Source of the DNA: CAYLLN01 sp033762315
Lineage (GTDB): Bacteria; Planctomycetota; Planctomycetia; Pirellulales; Pirellulaceae
Assembly: GCA_033762315.1 (NCBI GenBank)
Contig: JANRLS010000116.1
Location: forward strand, 1 to 64,000
DNA length: 64,000 bases
Reading direction: 5' to 3'
Shown: one piece after another, positions 49,911 through 58,870 of the stretch
How positions within the stretch are numbered: position 1 is the stretch's first letter
Layout of the letters: every line of letters begins with the position of its first letter
Position numbers and translations under genes: made by a program
Notes under the pieces: generated by a model
What the model was told of the DNA's origin: nothing
The model's database searches: none
Seen by the model: only the letters and a program-made list of their open reading frames with translations

Positions 49911-51938
49911 TCAGTCGCCAAATAACGACAGCCGGCCATCGACGCCAATCTTCCAGGCTTCCGATCCCGCGGGAAGCGCTCCGCTATCTGGCCGGTCGGC
50001 ATCGGCCTCGCGGAGCGGATCGGGCCAATCCGGGGGCAAAATCACCCCCGAATCGATCGCCGCGCTTCCCTTCGCTAGCCGCAAGTCAGGTGCCTTTCTC
50101 TCGGCCGGAGCAGCAACGAACTTCGGGTCGGCCACGCGGTCGTCGGTCGTCCAGCCGGGCTGATAGCGGTGGCGGCTGTCGGCGAATAATGCCGACGCCC
50201 GGAACTTCGCGAACGGGTCACCCGCGAGGGCCGGGCCATCCTGTTGGCCCCACAGCAGATTCCCCCCCTCGCGCAGGTTGGCGGCCTCTTTCATGCCGAC
50301 AAAGCCGATGCCGGGAACGCGTTCGGCTTGCACGAAGATATTGTTGAAGACGTCCCGTTCGGTATTCCGCAGTCCTTGCGAGCCGAGGCCGAACAGATAA
50401 CCGTCGCGAAACACCGGCGTGCGGCGCAGAACCGTGTTGTGATAGAAGCGGAACACCGGCCAGATTGGTCCGCCGTGGTCCCCCATCAGGTGCCCCTCAT
50501 CATGCAAATACGCTCCGGTCGGATCGGCGGCGGTAGGGGGCGATTTGTAGGTTCCCGCCCGCAAGTCGATCACATTGCGATAGGCGTACACCCCCGTGTC
50601 GGGATCGTGATCGACGGGGGACTCGTCCTTTTCAATCTCGTGCTGCGAGAGGGGAATTAGGCAGGCACCAATTCGGTTTTGCGACAGGTACAGCGTGTGC
50701 CCGCGGAGCTTCGGACCGCACTCCAGGCCGTCATCGTTGAAATTCTCGACCAGATTGTGATGAAAGCGCAGATTCGTCGCGTAGCGAAAAAAGGCGAAGT
50801 CGTGGTCGTCGGTAAATTCGCACCAGGCGAATTCGAGGTCGTCGTTGGTCGGTTGGTTGTTTTGCAAGACAATCTGATACGAGGCCGTGCCGCGATACTT
50901 CATGTGGGCCCGCGACGTCCACGGCGCGGCCAGCCCGCGAAACGCGCAGTGGGTGACTTTGATCCCCTGCGACGCGTTAATCAGCAACGCTGGAAAACCG
51001 CCATACGCCGTGACGTGGTCGAGCGTTAGATTCTGGCAGCCATACACATGCAACAGCGGGCTGCCGGTCGCACCGCGGAGCACTAGGTCTTGCAGCCGCA
51101 CGTGCTTGACGCCGCTGGCGCGGAGTACATCGCCACCGAAGCCGGCCGCGATGACGAGCGATAGCTCGCGGGGATCGGTTTCGCCACGATACGCGCGGTC
51201 GCCGAGGCCGGGAAGCGAGTGATGAGCGAGCCGAATGTGGATGCGGCCCGTTTCGCGGTTGAACCAGACTCCCGGGCCGCAGTAGTGCCCCGACTCGCGC
51301 ATTTCATGCTTGCCCCCCAGGAAGAACTCGTTCTTCGACCGCAAATCGGCGGCAATTCGGTAGGGATGCAGTGGAACCAGCGAATCGGCGAAATGGCCGT
51401 GGACGAGTGGCCGCTCTTCTTCGATTCCCCAGAGCGGTTCCCAGGCCGCGGGCAAGAACTGCCGCGGAACCTGCCGGTCGTCGAGCTCGAAATAGGTGCG
51501 AGTCGAGACATATTCGTCCGCCGCGTTCCCCGCGAGCGGTTGCCAGGCCGTGGCCGGCTGCTCGGCGAACTCGCGCAAGCCCCCGTCGAGGATTGCCAAT
51601 TCACCGGGATACGAGCCGATGGTGATTGGCGCTTCGGCGGTGCCCGAACGGCTGAGCGAAACACGCTCGTAATAGGTGCCGCCACGAAGGTAGAGCGTAT
51701 CGCCTGCCTGCAGTTGGCGGAGGGCGTGTTTTAGGGTTTTCCAAGGGGCGACTTTGGTTCCCGCCGCGTCGTCGTTCCCTTGGATTGCATCGACAAACTT
51801 CGTGGAGCCGGCGGCAAGCGGCTGCTGGCGAGCTGCCGGCAGGGGGCGCATCGGGGGGTGCGAAACGGCTGCCCCAGCCAAGCTGGGCGCGAGAGCAACG
51901 AGCAGGCCCGCGAATAGCAGGCGAAACCGGCGAATCAT
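49911..51938 (-). CDS. Secreted right-handed parallel beta-helix protein
   Basis: A 675-residue protein with a Sec signal (RRFRLLFAGLLVALAPSLAG). The mature N-terminus (KFVDAIQGNDDAAGTKVAPW, LRQLQAGDTLYLRGGTYYER) is the opening of pectate-lyase-like beta-helix proteins. Successive coil rungs follow (VKHVRLQDLVLRGATGSPLL, CQNLTLDHVTAYGGFPALLI, SQGIKVTHCAFRGL). The C-terminus returns to DLRLAKGSAAIDSGV, a DUF1565-like ending. It is likely a polysaccharide-binding or -cleaving exported protein; catalytic residues could not be identified. It lies immediately downstream of a DUF1501 gene on the same strand (six bases). Confidence 0.85.
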   Translation of the reverse strand: MIRRFRLLFAGLLVALAPSLAGAAVSHPPMRPLPAARQQPLAAGSTKFVDAIQGNDDAAGTKVAPWKTLKHALRQLQAGDTLYLRGGTYYERVSLSRSGTAEAPITIGSYPGELAILDGGLREFAEQPATAWQPLAGNAADEYVSTRTYFELDDRQVPRQFLPAAWEPLWGIEEERPLVHGHFADSLVPLHPYRIAADLRSKNEFFLGGKHEMRESGHYCGPGVWFNRETGRIHIRLAHHSLPGLGDRAYRGETDPRELSLVIAAGFGGDVLRASGVKHVRLQDLVLRGATGSPLLHVYGCQNLTLDHVTAYGGFPALLINASQGIKVTHCAFRGLAAPWTSRAHMKYRGTASYQIVLQNNQPTNDDLEFAWCEFTDDHDFAFFRYATNLRFHHNLVENFNDDGLECGPKLRGHTLYLSQNRIGACLIPLSQHEIEKDESPVDHDPDTGVYAYRNVIDLRAGTYKSPPTAADPTGAYLHDEGHLMGDHGGPIWPVFRFYHNTVLRRTPVFRDGYLFGLGSQGLRNTERDVFNNIFVQAERVPGIGFVGMKEAANLREGGNLLWGQQDGPALAGDPFAKFRASALFADSRHRYQPGWTTDDRVADPKFVAAPAERKAPDLRLAKGSAAIDSGVILPPDWPDPLREADADRPDSGALPAGSEAWKIGVDGRLSLFGD

Positions 51939-51944
51939 GGGAAT

Positions 51945-53345
51945 TTAGACCAGAATTTCGCGGATGGGGTCCCCCTTCGAGAGTGCGAAGGGGCGATTCT
52001 GCTGGTCGTGTTCCTCGCGGTGTGGATCGATTCCCAGCAGGTGATAGAGCGTGGCGACAAAGTCGGCCGGCGTGGTTGGACCATCAGCCGGATAGGCACC
52101 GAGCTTGTCGGAGCGGCCTTGAATCTGTCCGCCGCGAATGCCCGCACCAGCAAAGAGAACGGTATAGACATCGGGCCAGTGCTCGCGGCCGGCGTTTTTC
52201 AGCGTCACCTTGGGAGAGCGGCCGAATTCGCACGCCACCACGACCAGCGTTTCGTCGAGCTCGCCGGTTTCCTCCAGATCGGTCATCAGGGCATGAAATG
52301 CCCGGTCGAACGGTGGAATCAGGTCTTCTTTAAGGGCCGAGAAGTTGTTCCAGTGCGTATCCCAGGCAAAGCCGTTCTTTCCCTGGGTGCGCTGCCAATT
52401 GCACTGCACGAGGCGCGTTCCCGCTTGCAACAGTCGCCGCCCCAAAAAGACCGATTGGCCAAACAAATTGCGGCCGTATCGCTCGCGCTGGCTCGCATCG
52501 GCGGCCGACAGATCGACCGCCCGGCGAACAGCGTCGGAGCTGACGACATCGAGCGCCCGGGCTTGATTCTCGCGCAGCGACTCGGCGGCGGTCGTCTCTT
52601 GCAGGCTCCGCACTTGGCTATCGATCTGCTCGACCAACTTCAGGCGGCGGCGGGCAATTTCCGGGGGCAAATTGGGAGCGAGAGGAAGCTGCTCGAGCTT
52701 GTAGTTGTCCTCGTTGGGATCGCCCCCCGGCAGCAGCGGGTCGTATTTCGGACCGAGCATGCCGGCGAATTGCCCGACGCGCCGCCCCCCCGCCACGTCC
52801 ATCCGGTGCGGCACCAGGGCGAATGGCAACAGCGACTTGCCGGGGGCGATTTTGGCCAGGCAAGACCCCAGATGTGGCATGTCGTTACGAGACATATTAT
52901 CCGCATCGGGGACGGAGCCGAGGAACGGATAGCCCGTGAACATCCAGTACGAGCCGCGGGCGTGGTCGTTGTGCGTGTGATGCATCGCCCGGACCTGCGC
53001 CACCTTGTGCATCAGCGTGGCGGACAGGGGCAAATGCTCGCCGACTGGCACGCCAGGGAGCGACGAGGCGATCGTGCCAAATTCGCCCCGAATATCGGCT
53101 GGCGCATCGGGCTTCGGGTCGAAAGTATCGTGCTGGGGCATCCCGCCCGAGAGATACAAGATGATGCAGTTTTTGGCCGCGCCGAAGCTCTTTGGTGCTC
53201 CGGCCGGGCGACTTTCGGCCGCGCCCCGCGATTGCAGAAGCTGGCTAAGCGACAGTCCGCCCGTCATGAGCCCGCCGATGCGGAGCATCTCGCGACGACT
53301 AAGCGAATTGGCGACGGGCGAGGCGGGACCGAATAGGTGCAACAT
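51945..53345 (-). CDS. DUF1501 protein, Tat-exported
   Basis: A 466-residue protein with a Tat signal (SLSRREMLRIGGLMTGGLSL), NCIILYLSGGMPQHDTFDPK, EHLPLSATLMHKVAQVRAMH, and the C-terminal blocks ACEFGRSPKVTLKNAGREHW and LFAGAGIRGGQIQGRSDKLG, ending GDPIREILV. ATG at 53345 has AGGAAAA upstream. It is divergent from the operon encoding a PPC-domain protein and a PSD1 protein, sharing a 200-base intergenic region that contains a perfect 14-base palindrome. The beta-helix gene is downstream. Confidence 0.92.
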   Translation of the reverse strand: MLHLFGPASPVANSLSRREMLRIGGLMTGGLSLSQLLQSRGAAESRPAGAPKSFGAAKNCIILYLSGGMPQHDTFDPKPDAPADIRGEFGTIASSLPGVPVGEHLPLSATLMHKVAQVRAMHHTHNDHARGSYWMFTGYPFLGSVPDADNMSRNDMPHLGSCLAKIAPGKSLLPFALVPHRMDVAGGRRVGQFAGMLGPKYDPLLPGGDPNEDNYKLEQLPLAPNLPPEIARRRLKLVEQIDSQVRSLQETTAAESLRENQARALDVVSSDAVRRAVDLSAADASQRERYGRNLFGQSVFLGRRLLQAGTRLVQCNWQRTQGKNGFAWDTHWNNFSALKEDLIPPFDRAFHALMTDLEETGELDETLVVVACEFGRSPKVTLKNAGREHWPDVYTVLFAGAGIRGGQIQGRSDKLGAYPADGPTTPADFVATLYHLLGIDPHREEHDQQNRPFALSKGDPIREILV

Positions 53346-53459
53346 GGGGGATTTTCCTGGCGGGGGCAAGCTCGCAGGCTGCCGTCCGAGCCTGAAACGA
53401 CCGTTTCACAGCCGGTTTCGGCAAAACTGCGTGGCATCCATGCACGAGGCTTGATATAA

Positions 53460-53473
53460 AGACGTTAACGTCT
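53460..53473. promoter_or_regulatory. Perfect 14-base palindrome, candidate operator
   Basis: agacgttaacgtct reads identically on both strands and directly follows a TATAAA sequence (53455-53460) in the intergenic region between the divergent DUF1501 gene and the PPC/PSD1 operon. Its location could let one dimeric regulator control both directions. No regulator gene is nearby. Confidence 0.45.
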
Positions 53474-53546
53474 CCATCGGCAAATCGCAAGGTTTGTCTC
53501 GCGGAGATGTTGCCCGCCTGGAAATCCCCTCCCCGCTTTCGCCGCC

Positions 53547-55730
53547 ATGCATTCGACCCTTGTCTGGCTGTTTACGCTCGCGATGTTGCCGGCTGCGGTG
53601 CCGGCCTGGGGGGAGCCGTATGTCGAGCATCTGGACCCTCCGTTGCTCGGCCGGGGCAGCAATCGGATGGTCGTGGTGGGTGCGGATGTGGACCGGGTGG
53701 TGGGGGTTTGGACTTCGCTCCCCGCCGACAAAGTCCGCCTACGCTCGGCGAATTCGGCGAGTCGCCAGCGCTCGGAACTGGAACTTGAAGTCGCAGCCAA
53801 TTGCCCAATCGGTCTCTACGGCCTGCGTCTGGCGACGGAAGACGGGCTAAGCAACTTGTGCCTGTTTGCCATCGATGAACTTGCTCCACAGGCCAAACTA
53901 GCCGATCCGCAAACGGATTTTCCCGCGGCCGTGGCCGGCGCGCTCGAAGCCGCAACGGTCGCGCGACACCGAGTGCAGGTTGCTGCCGGGCAAAAGCTGT
54001 GCCTGGAGGTAATCGCCGGCCGCTTCGGCACCGATGCCGATCCGCTGCTGACGATTTACGATCCCCAGGGGCGGAAGGTTGCCCAGCAAGACAACGAGCC
54101 AGGTTTGCTCTTCGACTGCCGGCTGGAGCACACGTTTGCTCAGGGTGGAATTCACACCATCGAGGTGCGGGATTCCCGTTTTCTGGGTTCGCCCGACTGG
54201 CGCTATGTGCTGCGAATTGGCGAGTCGCTCCCCGCGCTCCGCCAGATGCTCGATCCCGCCGCCGAAACCGCGGCCGGGCTGCGCCTCGCCACCGAGACCG
54301 AGCCGAACGACGCCCCCGAAGCCGCCACGCTCGCCGGGATCGCGCCCGTGGTACTGCACGGAGCAATCGGCCAGCCGCGCGATCGCGATCAGTATTTGCT
54401 GGATCTTAAGGCGGGACAAAAGCTGATTCTGAAGGCCGAGACCAAAGCGATTGGCTCGGCAGCCGATGTGGAATTGACCCTATTCGACGCGACGGGGCGC
54501 GAGCTGTCACGCAACGACGACGCGACGCTCCCCGGCAATGTCTTCGACGAAGCGACGCTCAGCGCGAACATCAACAAGGACGGCATCTATCGACTGCAAA
54601 TTCGCGACATGTCGGCTGGGGGAGGACCGCAGTTCGCCTACCGCGTGGCCGTGCTGCCGGTCGTGCCGAAATTCCAACTAACTTCCGATTTTAGTGGGCT
54701 CGCCGTGCCACGTGGCTCGCACCTCAGCCTGCCGGTGGAAGTGGTCCGCACCGATTTCACCGGCCCAATCGAGCTTTCGTTGGCTGGCGCGCCGCCGGGA
54801 GTTTCGCTGGTTCCGACGACGATTCCCGAAGGGGCCACGTCGCTTGATTGCCGGCTGCTCGTTGCTGGCGATGTACCGCTGGGTTTGCATTCGCTTGTCA
54901 TCACCGGGCGTGGTCAGGAGGGAGAGGTGACAATCAACGGTCAACTGGCCGTGCAGCCGCTGGTGGATCGGCAATTGGTGAACGTCGATCTCATCAAGCA
55001 TGCCTTGCGAGATAATCAGCGGTACTTGCCCCCGTCGGTGACGGACAAGATTGCCCTGCAAGTGATTGCGGCAGCGCCATTCCAGATCGAGTTGCCCGAG
55101 GCGGTCGTTACGCTCCCCCGTTACCAACAGGCATCACTTCGAATCGCTATTTCGCGGCAGGCGGGTTTCGACGGACCGATTTCGTTTGTCGCCAGCGGTG
55201 GGCAGTTGGGGGAAGAATCACAAGGGCGGAAGCAGGTATTTGGGCGATTCCCGATTGCTGCCGCCGACCAAGCGAGCGTGATCGCGACGATCCATAGCCG
55301 CAGCCTGGCCCAAGAGGCGAAAGAGCGAATCGATCTCTTTGCCACCGCCAAACAAGGGGAACGCACTATCACGCTAATCCGCTCGTTCACGCTCGATTGC
55401 AAGCCCGCGTTCAGCCTGGTCGCCGAGCCCAAACAGCTCACTCTCGCTCCGGGCGCGACCGCCAAGATCGAGCTCGCCTTGCAGCGGCTGCCGGGTTATT
55501 TGGGCCCAGTGATGATTCAGTTAACGCCCGCGGCGGCTGTTTCGTGTCCACAAATGTTGGAAATCGCCGCCAGCCAAACAAAGACCGAGTTTGAGGTTGC
55601 CGTAGCCGCCGACGCCAAGCCCGGCCGACAGCGTGTGCGCCTGGTTGGCCTGGGGCAGGTCGAGACTTTTCAAGAAGAGACTAAGCCCCTCGACATCGAC
55701 GTGGATATCAAAGTGGAGAAGAAGCCCTAA
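53547..55730 (+). CDS. Secreted protein with PPC-like domains, coupled to PSD1
   Basis: A 727-residue protein with a Sec signal (TLVWLFTLAMLPAAVPAWGE). It contains bacterial pre-peptidase C-terminal (PPC)-like beta-sandwiches: VQVAAGQKLCLEVIAGRFGT and a second preceded by ETEPNDAPEAATL with RDRDQYLLDLKAGQKLILKA. Later immunoglobulin-like segments include LSLPVEVVRTDFTGPIELSL and LTLAPGATAKIELAL. No enzyme motif was seen. Its TAA stop shares one base with the ATG of the PSD1 gene (TAATG), so the two proteins are translationally coupled; this pairing is common in planctomycetes. Confidence 0.87.
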   Translation: MHSTLVWLFTLAMLPAAVPAWGEPYVEHLDPPLLGRGSNRMVVVGADVDRVVGVWTSLPADKVRLRSANSASRQRSELELEVAANCPIGLYGLRLATEDGLSNLCLFAIDELAPQAKLADPQTDFPAAVAGALEAATVARHRVQVAAGQKLCLEVIAGRFGTDADPLLTIYDPQGRKVAQQDNEPGLLFDCRLEHTFAQGGIHTIEVRDSRFLGSPDWRYVLRIGESLPALRQMLDPAAETAAGLRLATETEPNDAPEAATLAGIAPVVLHGAIGQPRDRDQYLLDLKAGQKLILKAETKAIGSAADVELTLFDATGRELSRNDDATLPGNVFDEATLSANINKDGIYRLQIRDMSAGGGPQFAYRVAVLPVVPKFQLTSDFSGLAVPRGSHLSLPVEVVRTDFTGPIELSLAGAPPGVSLVPTTIPEGATSLDCRLLVAGDVPLGLHSLVITGRGQEGEVTINGQLAVQPLVDRQLVNVDLIKHALRDNQRYLPPSVTDKIALQVIAAAPFQIELPEAVVTLPRYQQASLRIAISRQAGFDGPISFVASGGQLGEESQGRKQVFGRFPIAAADQASVIATIHSRSLAQEAKERIDLFATAKQGERTITLIRSFTLDCKPAFSLVAEPKQLTLAPGATAKIELALQRLPGYLGPVMIQLTPAAAVSCPQMLEIAASQTKTEFEVAVAADAKPGRQRVRLVGLGQVETFQEETKPLDIDVDIKVEKKP

Positions 55731-58186
55731 TGAAGATGCCGTTCTCCCTTGACCATTGCAGTCGGTTCGCACCGTTGGCTGGCGCTCTTATTTTGGCGTT
55801 TGCCGGAACGGGGCACGCGGCGGAATCCCTGGAGGTCGCTCCGCCGGAAATCGCGCCGCGCGGTCCCAGCGGCAGGCGGCAGCTGCTGGTTTCGGCGAGT
55901 TTTGCGGGGGGCCGGACGGGAGACCTGACACGCGCGGCGACTTACAAAAGTTCGCAGCCAGCCGTGGCCGAAGTTTCTCCCACGGGGCTGGTCGTTCCGC
56001 GCGGCGATGGCGAAGCGACGATCGAGATTTCGGCCAACGGGCAACTGGCGAGCGTGAAGGTCGTCGTCAGCGACTTTGCCACTCCGACCCCCGTCGATTT
56101 TCGCACCGATGTGATGGCCGCCTTCAGCCGGGCGGGATGCAATCAAGGTGCTTGCCACGGATCGCCGCAGGGCAAAGGGGGCTTTCGCCTCAGCTTGCGC
56201 GGCTATCATCCGCCGCTCGATCTCGAGTCGCTGGTTCGCGAAGGTGCCAGCCGCCGCACGAATCCGCTCGCGCCAGAGGAAAGCTTGATTCTGCTCAAAG
56301 GCTCCGGCCGGATGCCGCATCAAGGGGGAGTTCGGTTTCATAAGCACGATTGGTCGTATCAAACGCTCGCGGCTTGGATATCGGCGGGCTGCCCCGATTC
56401 GGCCACTCCGCGCAAGCTGCGGTCGCTCGAAGTGCTTCCTCCGTCGCGGAAGCTGCCGACGGACCACCCCCGGCAGCAAGTCGTCGCGCTGGCTCATTTC
56501 GAGGACGGCAGCGTGGTCGATGTGACGAGCCAGGCGGTTTTCAGCACGAACATGGATTCGGCCTACGCCGTCAGTGATACAGGGCTCGTCGAATTCAGCG
56601 GCACCGCCGAAGCATCGATTCTCGTCCGTTACCTGGAGCAAGTTCGCAGCGTCAAGCTGACGTATGTCGCGGACGATCCGAACTACGCCTTTCAAGGGCC
56701 TCCGCCGGCGAACTATGTCGATGAGCATGTCTTCGCGCAGCAGAGGTCGCTGCAACTGGCCCCCGCCCCCCTCGCCACCGATGCCGTCTTCTTGCGGCGG
56801 GTGTATTTGGACCTCATCGGCACGCTGCCGACCGAGGCCGAAGCGCGCGAGTTCTTGGACTCGACTGCTGCCGACAAGCGGGCCCGGCTGATCGACAAGT
56901 TGCTGGAGCGAGACGAATTCGCCAGCTTTTGGGCCCTCAAATGGGCCGATGTCATGCGCGGCAACCGGAATACGGTCTCGCAGCGCGGCGTACACAGCCT
57001 GCATCGCTATCTGGTCGATCATTTTGCCGCCGATCGGCCGTTCGATGCGCTCGCCCGCGAGATGCTCACCAGCCTGGGCAACACCCTGCAAGAGCCGGCC
57101 GCCAGCTTCTATCGCATTGCTCGCACCCCCGAAGACGCGGCCGAGGGATTTGGGCAGTTGTTTCTCGGTGTGCGGCTGGGGTGTGCGAGATGCCATAACC
57201 ATCCCTTCGAGGCGCTGACGCAGACGGATTACTACGGTCTCGCGGCGTTTTTTGCCCGCGTCAAGCTGAAGGGAAAGCAATTCGGCCGCGACGACGAGAT
57301 CGTCTATCTCGTTCGCCAAGGCGAAGTGCAGCATCCGCTCACCCGCAAAAACCTGGAGCCGGTGGTGTTTGGCGTGGCGGCCGGAACGCTGACCCCCGAC
57401 GACGACCGCCGCGAAAAACTGGCCGACTGGCTGACTGGCCCCGGCAGTCGGCAACTGGCCCGCTCGACGGTCAATCGCATCTGGGCGCATCTATTGGGGC
57501 GCGGGATCGTCGAGCCGGTCGATGATTTCCGCGATACGAACCCGCCGGCGAATCCCGAATTGCTCGACGCCCTGTCCGACGACTTCATCCGCGGCGGCTA
57601 CCGGTTTCGGCCGCTGATTCGGACGATTGCCAATTCACGGGCTTACCAGCTCAGTGCCGAGCGTGGGCCGCAGTCGCCCCAAGCCGCTGATCCGGCCCGC
57701 TACTTTACGCGCGCCACGGTGCGCATGTTGACCGCCGAGCAGGTGATCGACGCGATTAGCGCGGCGGTCGGCGTGCCCGAGGAGTTTGCCGGCTATCCGG
57801 TCGGCACGCGAGCGATCGAGCTGGCCGAAGGGGCAGTCGATAACCATTTCCTGATGGCCTTTTCGCGCCCGATTCGCGATGCCGCCTGCGACTGCGCCCG
57901 CGAGGAGGACCCTTCGCTCGGCGAGGCCCTGCATCTGCTGAACAACAGCCGGCTGGTCGAGCGAATCAGTTCGCCCGAAAGTCGCCTGGGGAAGTGGCTC
58001 GCCGAGAAGCGACCGCCGGCCGAGATCATCGAGTCGCTGTATTTGTGCGCGCTATCGCGCCGCCCAACGGCTGCCGAGATCAAGCTGGCGGAGTCGCATT
58101 TGGCCGATGTGGGTGATTCGGCTGAGGGGCTACGCGATCTGCAACATGCCTTGCTGAATGCCAGTGAGTTCTTGCTTCGGCATTGA
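55730..58186 (+). CDS. PSD1-type protein: Big-2-like domain, DUF1549, DUF1553
   Basis: An 818-residue exported protein (signal FAPLAGALILAFAGTGHAAE). A bacterial Ig-like (Big-2) domain (YKSSQPAVAEVSPTGLVVPR, GDGEATIEIS) is followed by a haem-type CNQGACHGSPQGKGGFRLSL motif (CxxxxCH in this class), then DUF1549 (VFLRRVYLDLIGTLPTEAEA, FWALKWADVMRGNRNTV), GVRLGCARCHNHPFEALTQT with CxxCH, and DUF1553 (NRIWAHLLGRGIVEPVDDFR, LHLLNNSRLVERISS). It differs from the PSD1 protein at 43.7 kb by lacking the large jelly-roll insert. It is coupled to the PPC-domain gene and divergent from a DUF1501 gene, forming a full module. Confidence 0.93.
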   Translation: MKMPFSLDHCSRFAPLAGALILAFAGTGHAAESLEVAPPEIAPRGPSGRRQLLVSASFAGGRTGDLTRAATYKSSQPAVAEVSPTGLVVPRGDGEATIEISANGQLASVKVVVSDFATPTPVDFRTDVMAAFSRAGCNQGACHGSPQGKGGFRLSLRGYHPPLDLESLVREGASRRTNPLAPEESLILLKGSGRMPHQGGVRFHKHDWSYQTLAAWISAGCPDSATPRKLRSLEVLPPSRKLPTDHPRQQVVALAHFEDGSVVDVTSQAVFSTNMDSAYAVSDTGLVEFSGTAEASILVRYLEQVRSVKLTYVADDPNYAFQGPPPANYVDEHVFAQQRSLQLAPAPLATDAVFLRRVYLDLIGTLPTEAEAREFLDSTAADKRARLIDKLLERDEFASFWALKWADVMRGNRNTVSQRGVHSLHRYLVDHFAADRPFDALAREMLTSLGNTLQEPAASFYRIARTPEDAAEGFGQLFLGVRLGCARCHNHPFEALTQTDYYGLAAFFARVKLKGKQFGRDDEIVYLVRQGEVQHPLTRKNLEPVVFGVAAGTLTPDDDRREKLADWLTGPGSRQLARSTVNRIWAHLLGRGIVEPVDDFRDTNPPANPELLDALSDDFIRGGYRFRPLIRTIANSRAYQLSAERGPQSPQAADPARYFTRATVRMLTAEQVIDAISAAVGVPEEFAGYPVGTRAIELAEGAVDNHFLMAFSRPIRDAACDCAREEDPSLGEALHLLNNSRLVERISSPESRLGKWLAEKRPPAEIIESLYLCALSRRPTAAEIKLAESHLADVGDSAEGLRDLQHALLNASEFLLRH

Positions 58187-58196
58187 GCACGAGGGG

Positions 58197-58619
58197 CTAT
58201 TCTCGCTGGAGACTTGCCCACTGCTCAAGAAACTCGACGTTGCTCGCCAGTAGATTCGGCAGAGCGAGAATTTCATCCGGAGTGAGCCAGGCGAACGACT
58301 CGACCTCGAGCGAATTGGCAATGGGCTCGGCCGCGGGATCGATCTCGACCAGCCACCACGCCAAATGCACCTGCCAGGGAGTGATGCCTTCCCACAGGCG
58401 ACGAATTGGCTGGCAGGCGAGCGACAGCTCCTCGTGGACCTCGCGGCAAACGGCCTGGGATTCGCTTTCACCCGGTTCGATGCCTCCGCCGGGAAAGCAG
58501 TGCATGCCCGGCGCGCGGACGAACTGCGAGCGACGAATGACGAGCAACCGGTCCCGGCGGCGAATAACGGCGACCACGCCCCATTTGCGAATCGGCGGCG
58601 GATCGAGGGGCGAGTCCAT
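58197..58619 (-). CDS. NUDIX hydrolase
   Basis: A 140-residue pyrophosphohydrolase. The NUDIX box begins GGGIEPGESES at about 44 and ends CREVHEEL at 65, matching Gx5Ex7REUxEE; the Gly that normally follows is Ser, a tolerated variant. The N-terminal strand is WGVVAVIRRRDRLLVIRRSQ. The likely substrate is a nucleoside diphosphate linked to another group, unspecified. It converges with the PSD1 gene ten bases away. Confidence 0.92.
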   Translation of the reverse strand: MDSPLDPPPIRKWGVVAVIRRRDRLLVIRRSQFVRAPGMHCFPGGGIEPGESESQAVCREVHEELSLACQPIRRLWEGITPWQVHLAWWLVEIDPAAEPIANSLEVESFAWLTPDEILALPNLLASNVEFLEQWASLQRE

Positions 58620-58683
58620 GACCGCCTGATTGTACGGGCATCAAGGAGCATTCGCGGCGCGAATGGCCGCCAAGAAACGAAAA

Positions 58684-58756
58684 AGGTCGTGGCGCGTCGC
58701 TCCGTCGGCGCGCCACGACCTCTATCCTGAAACGAAACCGCTCGAAAGCGGTTTCG
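58684..58756 (-). terminator. Double hairpin with T-tract, rho-independent terminator on the minus strand
   Basis: A 10-base-pair perfect stem (cgaaaccgct/agcggtttcg, 58733-58756, CGAA loop) and a 13-base-pair perfect stem (aggtcgtggcgcg/cgcgccacgacct, 58684-58721) lie in tandem. On the minus strand the second is followed by TTTTCGTTTC. It is placed correctly to end transcription of the Cys/Gly-rich secreted protein gene before the NUDIX gene. Confidence 0.75.
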
Positions 58757-58870
58757 CCCTCCCGGCATTTTGGTACCAGTGGTATCGGCGAAGCGTGGCG
58801 CGCCGCTCCAGCCGTTTTTGCAACGTGTCCGAAGTGTAGCGGTGACAACAGGTTACAAGGCGCGGCCGCT

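Noticed and set aside
55727..57490. Minus-strand open frame (587 codons)
   Set aside because: Antisense of the PSD1 gene with haem motifs and DUF1549 signatures.
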